A stretch of 64,000 nt of DNA, taken from contig JAYGXS010000009.1 of NCBI GenBank assembly GCA_036362985.1, positions 16,250,766-16,314,765 of the forward strand, read 5' to 3'. The DNA comes from Ligula intestinalis (lineage: Eukaryota > Platyhelminthes > Cestoda > Diphyllobothriidea > Diphyllobothriidae). Shown here in pieces: positions 34,401 to 46,400 of this stretch; positions within the stretch are counted from its first letter, which is position 1; each line of letters opens with the position of its first letter. The notes beneath the pieces were generated by a model, which saw only the letters and a program-made list of their open reading frames with translations, made no database searches and was not told where the DNA came from. Both the position numbers and the translations under genes were made by a program.

Positions 34401-37400
34401 TTGCGACAGGCCAAATCATTGGTCGTATCGGTCAGACTTTGATTTAGTTTCTCACGGCGCAACTTAAGCCGAGCCATTTCTGACTTCTGTTATGAAGGTA
34501 AAGGACACGTTAGCATTTACAGTATAGGCCATACGATTCAAATGATTGATGTTTTGACAAAAGGAGCACATGGGATGTGATGGCTTAACTTATGACCCCT
34601 CTTAGGTTCAAAACTCCGGGAGACAAATTTGCAAACGAGCGTGGAATCAAAGAAAACCCATAAGGCCACAACCACGGAGACATTCACCAAAACGAATTCA
34701 CCGGCTAGGTATTAGCAGACAGCCTCCTTAAGCGTTTTCGTGGAGCAACATCATAGCCGTTTCAATGCTGGTTGCTATGGGGACTACCAGAAATGTACAT
34801 CAAGAGGAAACTTCAGAAAAACTTCATTTTACGTAGTCTGGAGTGACGACCTCTGTGCACACCTCGGATATAAGGATCAGGTAGAGATTGCTGCAAAATC
34901 TCCTTTCAACCTGCATCGAATTCTCGCGCCTAACGAAACAAAGTCTCCGGGTTCAGACCGAATACCGGCAAAAGTACTACATGAGCTCGCTCCTGAACCT
35001 ACTAGATTGCTTACACATACTTTCCAGCTGTCCCTTGATCGAGGCCTCCTTCCACCCGACTGGAAAGTTGAGAACATATATCCTATTCACAAGGGTGGAT
35101 CCAGAACCAGCGCGAACAAATATCGACCAGTGAGCCTAACTTGCATTTGTTGCGAAGTTATGGAAAGGATTATCAAAAAGGCTACTTTGAAATTGCTCAA
35201 AGAAAAAGACTTGTTTGACAGTGCCCAACATGGACTTCGAAGAAACCACTCCTGATTTACCAATATGCAGTGGTCCAAACCGTTAGACGAGAATATTAAA
35301 GTCGATGTTCTTTAAATCGATTTCAAAAAGCTTTCGATAGTGTCCTACACCAACGGCTACTCCACAAGTTTGGCGAATCCAGATAATTTTAGAGTTGTGA
35401 GAATTGCCATCAGAGAACTCAGAAGACTAAGTTTTGCGAGCGTACGTGCATTTTCAATACATTTTCTTGAGGCCAATACATTTATATGGGAGGGTTAAAT
35501 TAAAACAAGCGGTCGATAATGTTCGTCTTCTCTCAAAAGCGGGAGACAATCAGAGCGCGGATGAGTGCATGCCGCTAAGTGACTGCGGGCCACGCCAGAT
35601 GTGAAGCTTACACGAAGTTCTTCTGCGAACACGACGCCGGCTTCGTTAACCTGGTAGCGGTCGCTTCTGCTGTTACTAGCAGACGCTGACCAAGGGACTT
35701 TGGATAATTTGGTGGTACCTTGTAGATGCCTCGGAAAACGTCGTTGGGGTCTACCTGATGTCCGGAATCAACCATATGCACCAAGATAGAGCTTTTTATG
35801 CTTCTGACATCGCTCTTTCTAAGCCATGACAGGAGGTGTTCCTTTATTCTTTCGGATAGGCGCCGGCTCATGCGAGCAATATAACCTGCTCCACAGGAAC
35901 AAGTGAAAGAGTAGATGCACATCGAGGTGTTCTGAGCTGGTAAACTATCCTTACCTTCCTCATTTAAGATTAGGTTGGTTGAGAATAATACCGGAACTTT
36001 AGCTGCTGGGAAGGTTCATGAAACGGCTCGGTCAAGGCGTCTTTTAGCAGTTACCTTGCCGCGTCCCCACGAACAGAGACTTTGACGAATAGTGTTTTCT
36101 TTTCCACAGTAAGTGCGGTGGGTTTTATTTGTTTCACAGCCATATTCCTTGTAATAATGCTCCCGGGATACCCATTCTCGCAAAGTAGGTCCTGAATTTT
36201 GTTGAGTTCCTCCTCGACACTGTCTACTGACAAAAGTTTTGAGCCCTTTGTATTAAGCAGCGAAAAAGATTTCGATTCTGCTGAAGAGATTCGAAACTGT
36301 TAAAATTCGTGTACTGCCCGGACCAGGTTTTCTTGCGACAAATGCACCTTCCGACGCTACCGTCAGGTCTGGGATTTAGGAGGACGACCAAGTAGTGAAG
36401 CGAACCTGCCGGTCGCCACCTCTAACGTGAATTTAATAGACGGGTGTGCTTGGCTGAGAGCATTAAGAGTGCGTCTACATGGGTTTCGGTTGCAGAGAAC
36501 GTGAAGATATCATCCACGTAACGACCATCGTGTTTCGATTTGTGGATATGATCACTTAATTGTAGTTTTTCCAGCTTGCCCATGAATATGTCGGCTAGGA
36601 GAGGTCCAAGAGGCGAGCACATAGCAACGCCGCCTATTTGTATATATAACTAACTGTCAAAAAGAAACTGCACATTAAGGGTGCATCTTAGTAATGGTTC
36701 CTTCAGTCCAGTTAATGTGCGTTGGTTACGCGAAATCCACTTCATGTCAGTCGTCAGTGGTATGCCTCAAGGCTCCGTTCTTGGGCCATTATTATTCGTA
36801 ATCTACGTCAGCAACTGTAGGCATGGACTGGACAGCAATGAAGTTCTGTTTTCAGATGATATTAAGATATAGCAACCCATTAGGAACAGTTATGACGAAC
36901 AAATTTTGCAAGAAGGACCTGACCATCCAGTTGAATGAAGTTTAACTTTGAGAAGTGGGTCACACTGTTGTAACGGATGCCCAGGCCGAGATATCGCCGC
37001 CAATAACGCCTTGTGTGAGTCCCCGGAGGAAGAACACGACAAGGGGGCAACGTTAGAAGTCTTTGAGTGTTAAAGGTACAACACATTTAGGGAAACGAGC
37101 GTGTGTAAACGACGTCCCTTGAGCCAATGAGATTCTCTCCTGAAGTAGTGGTCGGCCCCATTGGTTGTTGGCTCAGTGGATGACTGTAGTCGAAATTCTG
37201 AATCATCGATCAATTTACGGATTGTGTACGTTCGCCCATGTAGGCCGATCGATAGCCTTTTTGGAGTGCAGCTATGGCTTGCTAAGGCTGTTCGTTAGGC
37301 CGTCCTAACACACATAGCAGTTCAAAACGAAGAAGGAGAGTGCGATGGATGACTGCCCCCAATACTTACCGGATGGCAGGTGCCTCACGAACGTAACCGA

Positions 37401-40400
37401 ATAAAAAGACCTAGGAATCACAATTGTGTCATCTCCAAAGCTCTCCTCTCAATGTGTCAGGGTTGCCAATGTGACAGTCGGTGTTCTCTTTGCCATTAAA
37501 CGAACCTTTCTAGATATTGATAAGGTGTTGTTTGGGAAAATGAACGGGACCTTTATTCGTTCACGGTTAGAATAAGCATGGCGCTCGTGGTCATAAGAAG
37601 ATTACAAGTACTTACTTGTACTTGTTACGGTTGTGATCATGCCTGATCTAGCCGGCCTCAATGATGTCACGAACGGTACCTCTCCGTACGTGGCGATTGG
37701 CGGCAGCGGATCTCGAAAGCTCCACACAGTCCCTTCTCCAGCGACGGAGGCCGAAGATAGAAGGTCCAAGAACTGCTTCCATGTCTTGACGGACGGTGTC
37801 TAGCCAGGTCTTCAGTTGCCCTCCTCTTCGACGTTTCCAGGTGGGCTGCGGTGCCGGGTCGAGGGCAGCATAGGTAAGCTCGTGGGGCGGACGACGGAGA
37901 ACGTGTCCAAACCACCTCAGTCGCCTTTCTTGAATGGCCTGAGATATCCTCGTGATACGATCGCAGAGGATGCGGACCGTCTCATTTGAGATGAAGTCGC
38001 TATACTTAACTCGTAGGATCGTCCTCAGGCACTGGTGGTCAAAGACCTCCAGTATTCGCTCATCTTCAGCGCGCGCAGCCCAGCATTCACATTCAGGAGG
38101 ACTGACTGAATGGATGCACGGTAAACACGAATCTTTGCGGCGATGGCGATGTCGCGTCGGATCCATAGGCGTTTTCGAAGGATTGAGAAAACCCAGCGAG
38201 CAGCATCGATACGGGAGACATTGTCATCCTTGCTCTGCCCATTCGGTATAAGCCTCGCCCCGAGGTATTAACAGCTGTCTACTTCTTCAATTTGATGGCC
38301 ATTAATCCCCAGGGGTGCATTTTCCTGGTCAGGGATGCAACTCGAGAACAACTTCATCTTTACGGAATTTATGGACATGCCTACCGACATAGCGATCTCA
38401 TTTAACCGCGACACTACTGACTGTAGACCATCAAAGTTTGAGGCTAAGAGTGCAATATCATCGGCGTAGTCAAGATCAGTAAGTCGGCGGCCGAATGCAA
38501 GTTCAACACCGTCCTCTTCATGTAGGGCTTTGCCGAGAATCCAGTCAATGACGTATTTAAACAGAATGGGCGAAAGGACGCAGCCCTGTCGGACACCAGA
38601 CCGGATATCGAACGACTGAGAGAGATTGTTGTGGACCAGGACTCGTGCGGTGGTAGACAGATAGTAGGCCTTAATCATCCAAATGAGTTTGGTCGGCATT
38701 CTATCCAGTTCCATTATTCGCCACAGAGACTCACGATGGATGGAATCAAATGCGGCGGCAAAGTCGAAGAATCAAACGGCGGTCGGTTGCTGGTAGCTAT
38801 GGCGGAATTCTAGAGTGCGCCTCAGTGTGAATATTTGATCCACACATCCACGCCCAGCTCAGAATCCGGCTTGGTTTGGTCATGTTCTGGAGTCACGTAG
38901 AGACTGGAAGCGCCTGAGAAGAACAACAGCGATTACCTATGACTAAGGATTCCCAACGGAATCCAAAACGTCAGGCAAATAAAACTCTTGTTCCGGTGAT
39001 CGCATCTTCGACTTCTGAACAGCGAAGATCTTTGCAGCAACATCGATAAGGCTTATGCCACGGTAGTTCTCGCATCTTGCCTTATCTCCCTTCTTGTGGA
39101 CAGGTACAAGGATACCTGAGCCCCAGTCATCGGGAACGGTCTCTTCTCGCTACGCCTGTACAATCACCTCATGGAGCCGAGGAGCCCGGATGTCGACACA
39201 AGACTTGTAGATTTATGCAGGAATACCGTCCTCTCCACACGCCTCTGCATTGCATCGGTAACTTCTTCTTCGGAAGGGATGTCACACGACACTGCGTAGG
39301 CAGGAGAGGATTGAAAATCCGCTGTGGAGGAGAGGGAGGGTGTGATGGGTTGTTCGTCAAAGTTGAGTAGGTGCTCGAAGTGTTCACGCCAGCGATCGAC
39401 CTTGGCCGAGTTTTCGGCAATAAATCCTCAATTCACATCACGAACAGAATCACAGTGCCAGGGGGCTTACCACTAACCTGGCGTATGATTTGGTACAATT
39501 TTCGGGTGTCACCAACATTAGAAATCTGCTCCATAGAAGTCGCCGTTTCGGACCAATACTTCTGCCGATCATCTCTAGCCGACTTTGCTGTCAGTTTTCG
39601 AAGTTGGCGGAAGGAGGCATCGTTCCGGGACCTGGCTCGAGTCGTCTCGGCCGATAGCTGCAAGGTTATTCCGCTGATCCAGTCACTGCAGCGCCGCTGA
39701 GTGAATCCGAGAATCTTCTCAACTGCCCCATAGATGGATGTCTTCAGTGATGGCCACGTGCTACTGTCCTCGTTGTCAGCCTGGGTCATAAGATCGGACT
39801 GGATTTCTGTGCTTAGAGCCTCGGTAGTGTTAGTTTGCCGGAGCTTTGCGACATCAAGGCATCTCCCACGTGGCAGTTTGGGCACAGATGAGGTGAACCT
39901 TCAGGCGCGTGCGAACGAGAACATGGTCAGACCCGTGGACGTTACTAGTTTCGGCACCTCGAATCGACCTGCTATCATGGACCCAGCTGCGAAACCGTGA
40001 ACCAACTAGAATGTAATCGATCTGACTGGCGGTACGGCCATCGTTCGAATACCAAGTCAGTAGATGTTTGTGACGATGCTGAAAGCATGTGTTGGTAACA
40101 AACAGTCGGTTCTGTTCGGCAAACTGCAGCATCCTCTCACCATTGTCTGTTCGAGAGCCAAGCCCAAAACGAGCCAGAAGGTAGCTGTTTGTCGGGTCAC
40201 CGGGCCCAGTAAGCCATTCCAGTCCCCAGCACCAATTAGCAGATCTCGACGAGGGAGTCGTTCAGCTAGCCCCTGCAGCTGCGAGTAGAAATTATCTTTC
40301 TCTTGCTGTTCAGCCGCCGACGTAGGTGCATACACAGATACGACCAAGATGTTCGTAAAATGGCCTTTTAGTCGAACACAGGCCATTCGGTCGTTGACTG

Positions 40401-43400
40401 GTTCCCATGCTAGTAGTGCACGGTTCGCTTCTTCCAACAGGGCAATAGCCACACCGTGTCTACCAGATGAGTCACTCGAACCGCTGTGATACAAGCTGAA
40501 ATAAGAATCGACCCCCGGGATTTTGATTTTTCGGGCGCCTGAGTCTGGGAGTCGGACCTCTGACAAGCAACAAACATCTACGTGATATTCATGGAGACTG
40601 TGCACTGTCAGACTTTGAGTACCAGGTTCCAGAAATGTTCGCACATTCCAGCATCCAATACCAAGAGTCCGTTTTTTTTTAGCAGTCCAGCTTGCACATT
40701 ATTCGCCCGCACCACCGGACAAGGGTTGCGGAGCGCGTCGGTTCCCGCGGATGCCGTAGCATGGGTTGTAAAATCGTAAGTTGACATGTTCATGAGGTTT
40801 CTTGGGAATTTTGAATACAGGCGGGTGCCCAACGGTCGCTCGCGGATTCTTTGTTCGAGTTTGTTTCCTCTAGCATTTTGGCTTAAGAACCTAACCACAA
40901 GGCAGTGATGTTGGTGGCAAGCAAACCTATTTAATGGCGGTTCACGCTCGCCATGTCACAGTGTCCGCCACCCGTGGACGCGCCAGGTAGCCTGCAGCTT
41001 GGCTAACGGGAAACCCTTCTTTCCCGGGTAACCCGCCTTCATCTAGTCACGGCAAAGGGTAAAAGGAGGGCAACAAAAGTGATGAAGGACCTAACGTCCA
41101 TACCTTAAGAATGCAGACTTGAGGCACTCAACATTTTTTTCCTCTCGAGTGCAGATAGATGCGAGGTTACCTCATACAGACATACCAGCTCGTGAGGAAT
41201 CAGGAGTGTGCCCTGCAATTGTATGACCTCGTAGCCTTTGACAAATCAACTACCCTGTGTGGGAATTCCCTCGAACTCCGAGAAACCTTATTTAATTTGG
41301 ATGTCCACAGCCATTCGTTTGTGCAGCGCAAGTCGTCGGTGCCTGGAACAAACTTCCCCAAGGACGTCATAGTGGCGAGGTATATTTGCTTACAGGATAT
41401 TGTTTGGCTGCACAGGAAAGCACTCTTCGAAGAAATCAACGCTTTGCTCACCCTCACACAGATTATGGGAATATGTAGTACTTTTACCTGCCATCATTAG
41501 GATTACTATGCGTAAATTTCACGTCAAAATTATGTGTACATGTGAATATGCTACTTCCTTTTTTATGTACTTTAAAATTCGCCATTTTTGGTTACTACTT
41601 TGATAGGGTTTTCAAAGGCATCGCCACTTACCCCAAATAAACCGAACTATATGGGAACAGAAACTGTCTGAAAAATCCAGGGAAATTAGTTTGGACACAG
41701 AAGAATGTACCTTTCTTAGCATTTATCACAATGCGTAGGGGGAGGGTCAGGGGAGGGGAGTCCAGTAGTGTCACTGGGGGAAGGGATGAGGGAGCATATA
41801 AGCCACTTCAGTTCACAGTTCTTCCTTATGGCAGGGGCAGAACGCATGCAAAAAACTTACTCACTGACCGCCGTCAATCGACTAAGAAACATGCAATGAA
41901 TAAAAACTAAAAGTAAGCAAAGGAAGATAAAGATTTCCATGTGGGGAGTGCAATAGACTCATAAATGCTGAAGACATATGCAAGAAAATAGACTTACTAC
42001 AAAGTAATAAGTAGGCAGTAACGTATAGTAAACTACATAGTGATGCCTATCAGGAACGGTTACCAAACTTACTTTTGCATCTACCGCGGCCTCCAGTTTC
42101 TTTTTGTTTGCCAGGGCTTGTGCTTTCTTGGTCTCCAATTCACTCAGAGAAGTCTGGAACGCCTTTAGCGCCTCTCTTACATTTTTGCACATTACCGGCA
42201 CCTCCTTTACCGGATCAAAGGTGGACAGGTAGGAAAGGAGGGGTAGTCTTGGTGCCGTCGGAATGTTCTGAAGAGAAAAAAGACGATTGCAAAATGATAC
42301 CTAAGGTGACAGGGTAACTGGGAAAAAATTCCAATTCAGGACATATTTGAAGGATAAAGACGAAGCCTTTTCACAGAACATGTGGACTAAACCCAACATG
42401 AGACCTTCTACCCGTAGCAAACCCAGAAATGTCACTAGATTTATCAGATAAAAATCATAGCGAGCTGGAAACCTTCGATGCGCTGGGATGAGCTGGTCTC
42501 GAGGTACAGAAATAAAAGAAGTTTTACGTCACCTATATCCCAATAAGGGTGCCGGAACTGGGGACCGAGTGTGGGGCATTAGTGCCTGCCAACCACCAAG
42601 CGAAGGACTCAAACAACGCAGGACGCCTACTAGACGATCCACGAGGGCGAAAAGAAGACATGCTACAGAACAGCGTTGACTATCCCCATAAACGCGAGTC
42701 AAACCATCAGTACACCTAGTTCCAAAGCCCGCAATTGTCCACGTTTTCGACTCAAGATGGCGGCCAATCAAGGGCGGGTCATCGGGAAAAACAGGAACAA
42801 CTTCAGACGCAGTTTTGGAAACTACCGTACACGCAGCCATTGGTGCAGTAAGGCTGCTGTTTGTCGCTAATCCTGTTAGGCCGCTGCATTACATCGCAAC
42901 CGGCACATGCGTCTGTGGGACACATCTAGGCTTTTTGAGGGAAGGTTTAGGCCAAAGTTTACGCAACAGATGAGAAAAAATGCTGTTACCGTTCGTTTTT
43001 TTCACTAATATATGTGTATTATTTAACCTAACGACTGCCTATAAAGGTACAAGGCTAATAGAAGTCAGCTGTTATGAGAAGAAAGGTAGTTCAATTCGAA
43101 CAGCTTACAAATAGCGATCGAGATTATTGGTTATTTGCATAACACAGGGACATAGCATAACATAAGAGCCCGGAAGCACAGCAATAAGAAACCCATGAAC
43201 GTATTTATTGCAGCAGTTGGAATTTCTTGCGGCTTATTCGAAACCTGGCCCAACAGTCTATTCGATTAGTTTTTGCAAATATGGTTTAAAGAGATAACGG
43301 CATGCCTTTGGAAGACTTGAGTATTTCCCGTGGCCCAATTTTGAGAAACTCGGTGGCCTCGGCGACCCGCTAATCATCAGAGCTACGGGGCTCCACCGAG

Positions 43401-46400
43401 AACCAGGAGTTTCATCACAGCTGGGTCAAGTTACCCGACCAACCTAGTGCGAGGTATGGAATTAACCGATTTTTATACAGTAAGCTGATTTCACTAGCAG
43501 GATTTCCTGAAAAATCCACCCAGGCGCCGTGCGCCTCAATCCCGTTGACGCGACGGACTTCCTTACAAATTGGGTCGGTAGGATTATGCGAATTTGCCAA
43601 AACACCCATATTCGCTTGGGGCAGATAAAATAAATCGATATCATCGACGTAGTCAGGATTAGTCAGCTGGCATCCGGGTGCAAGCTTAACACCGTAATCT
43701 AGTCAATGACATAGTTGCATAGTATGGGCGACAGAAAACAACCTCGTCGAACGCCACATCGAATTGTTAACGATCCTGAGAAGTTGTGATGGACCAGAAC
43801 TCGCGCAGTGGTGGAACGATAGTAAGCCTTCATCACGGTGATCAATTTTGGTGGTACACCATAGGGATTCACGGTGGGCGGAAGCGAAAGCAGCGCCAAA
43901 GTCAACAAAACATACGACCGTTGGTTTTTGGTAACTATGGTCGAGTAAAAAATGGCTAGGCGAAAAACGCGTCATGTAACCCACCCCCTTTGAAGACGCC
44001 TAATGTTTGAGAACGAACCTTCAAGTCAGAGGATAGAAACGATAGCCTCAAAAGAGGACAGGTTGACTACAGGTCGTAGAGAATATTGTTTTGTTAGTAC
44101 TTATCAGTTAAACCGCCTTCGACGGGAAGTACGAGGCCAACAAAAAAGGGTGCCTGGACCGTTGCTAGCGACTTCTGACCGCATCAGCTAGCGACTGCTG
44201 AGGCAACAGGGTTATGCGGGTGATTTAATTTGTGACAATTTGGCCGTCATTTTTGACAAATGCCACCGTGTGCTACACCGCGGACCATGCGAGGGAGGTC
44301 GCAAGCAAAGTGAGCAGATGCGCCAAGTTCCTCAAGGCTCTCGCAGGCACATCCTGGAGCTGCTCGAAAGAGACGCTGGCGACCACATTCAAAGCGCTGG
44401 CGAAGCCGCATCTCACCTATGCGGCACCAATCTGGTCTTCCACAATCAGCTCCTCCAGCCTCCAAGGCCTTCAGTAAGCACAGGACGGTGCCCTCCGCAC
44501 GATCACAGGCTGCTATAAAATGTCGCCCATCGATCACCTTCATGCAGAGGCTTCTGTCCTGCACAACAAACTCTTGGGCCAGCAGTTCTGGTGGACCTGT
44601 TCACAACCTGGCCATCCGAACCACCATCGTTGCAATGCCCCTGAGCCTAGCCGTAATGTTCGGTCATCTATCCGAGCTCTCCATAAGGCAGCTGTCGCCT
44701 CGTCTCTCTCGGATCTACCCGTTGATGGCTCCGCCATCAGGACAGGCTACCAGCGCCTTCACCAGAGAGCCGTTGTGGACGCAAAATCCAGCTACCACCC
44801 CGATTGCGGCCTCGGAATGACATCTGCCAAGGGCGACTTGCTGTACCCTGGCGCAGCTACACAGTGGCTACTGCATGCTCCTTCGCCAGTACCAACACCG
44901 ACTCGACCCATCAATACCCGACTGCTGTCCTAACTGCGGCATCTCGCCGCATGACTGCCGTCATCTCTTTGCCTGCAGTTCCCGGCTAGGCACCCAACTC
45001 ACCCCCGTGAACTTTTGGCTCAAGCCGGCTGAGGTCGCGGCTTTTCTCCGCCTCCAAACTGCACCCAGCTTGGACTCCAGCAGGGACCCCTTATCCAACA
45101 AGGGCTAGCAACCAACACACCAGGACGCTGCAGGGCCAGTGACTTGCGTGGCATCTGTCGCAGATTGTTGTGTCGACAACAGAAGATTTCCAAATCAAAC
45201 GGTTGTTAAAACCGACGCGAATTAATTAGTCACGGGTAATGCAAGTCATGACAGATGGGGGCAAGATGACTCGGCGCAATGGTGCTGGGCGCCCGGACTC
45301 CCACACGTCTACCGAAGCCTTTGTTCCCCTCCCGGCCTGCACCCGTCCGGGGACTGGTGTCAAGACAAAGTCAAGAACTTGTACTCGTTACGGCTGTGAT
45401 CATGCCTGGTTTAGCTGGACTCAATTATGTCACAAACGGTACCTCTCCATGCGTGACTATTGGCGCCAGCGGATCTGGAAAGCTCCATCCAGTCCCTTCT
45501 AGAGCGACCAAAGATAGCAGGTCCAAGAACTGCCTTCAGGTCTTGACTGACGGTGTTGAGTCAAGTCTACAGTTCCTCTACTATTCGACGTTTCCAGGTG
45601 GGCTGCGGCGCCGGGTCGAGGACAGCGTAGCTAAGCTCGTGGGGCGGACGACGGAGAACGTGTCCAAACCACCTCAGTCGCCTTTCTTGAATGGCCTGAG
45701 ATATCCTCGTGATACGACCGCAGTGGATGCGGACTGTCTCATTCGAGATGAAGTCGCTATACTTAAGTCGCAGGATCGCCTTCAGGCACCGGTGGTCAAA
45801 GACATTCAGTCTTCGCTCATTTTCAGCGCGCACAGCCCAGCATTCGCATCCATACAGGAGGACTGACCGGATGGATGCACGGTATACACAAATCTTCGTG
45901 GCGATGGCGATGTCACGTCGGATCCATAGGCACTTTCGAAGGACTGAGAAAACCCAGCGAGCAGCATCGATACTGGAGACATTGTCATCCTTGCTCTGCC
46001 CATTCGGTAGAAGCCTCGCCCCGAGGTATTTACAGCTGCCTACTTCTTCAATTTGATGGCCATTAATTTCCAGGGGTGCGTTCTCCCGGTCAGGGATGCA
46101 GCTCGAGAATAACTTCGTCTTTCCGGCATTTATGAACACGCTAACCGAAATAGCGATCGCATTTAACCGCGACACTACCGACTGTAGGCCACCAAAGCTT
46201 GAGGCTAGCAGCGCAATATGATCGCCGGCAGCCCTGACGGATATCGAACGACTGAGGGAGATTGTTGTGGACCAGGATTTGTGTGGTAGAGCACCGATAG
46301 TATGCCTTAATCATGGCAATGAGTTTAGTCGGCACTCCATCCACTGGTATTTTTCGCCACAGGGATTCACGATGGAGGAAAACGAATGCGGCAGCTAAGT

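Larger units (their letters stand above)
37600..41100 (-). mobile_element. RTE-like LINE, almost full length but inactivated (intron 9)
   Basis: The order on the minus strand is a 5' leader (about 41100-40900), endonuclease (40644-40057: SLHEYHVDVCCLSEVRLPDS, VVSVYAPT, GDWNGLLGP), linker (39885-39433), RT (38800-38268) and a C-terminal region (38166-37648). RT landmarks are SGVRQGCVLSPILFKYVIDW and the intact catalytic LDYADDIALLAS. The C-terminus reads RRLRWFGHVLRRPPHELTYA and RRGGQLKTWLDTVRQDMEAV. Frameshifts separate the blocks, and a Penelope-type terminus interrupts the RT at about 38.9-39.02 kb. It has the same orientation as NDC80. Three partial copies lie at 43.6, 45.4 and 52 kb. Confidence 0.85.

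Noticed and set aside
42529..42840. A 103-codon minus-strand open frame in NDC80 intron 8
   Set aside because: It does not fit the NDC80 phase chain, which closes without it. It lacks flanking splice sites of matching phase and resembles no known domain.
43442..43466. Alternative NDC80 exon 8 donors further downstream (G|GTTGGT, GG|GTAACT)
   Set aside because: They end in phase 1, which does not match either acceptor of exon 9. The CG|GTTAAT donor with the acceptor at 42248 restores an Arg codon and the alignment.
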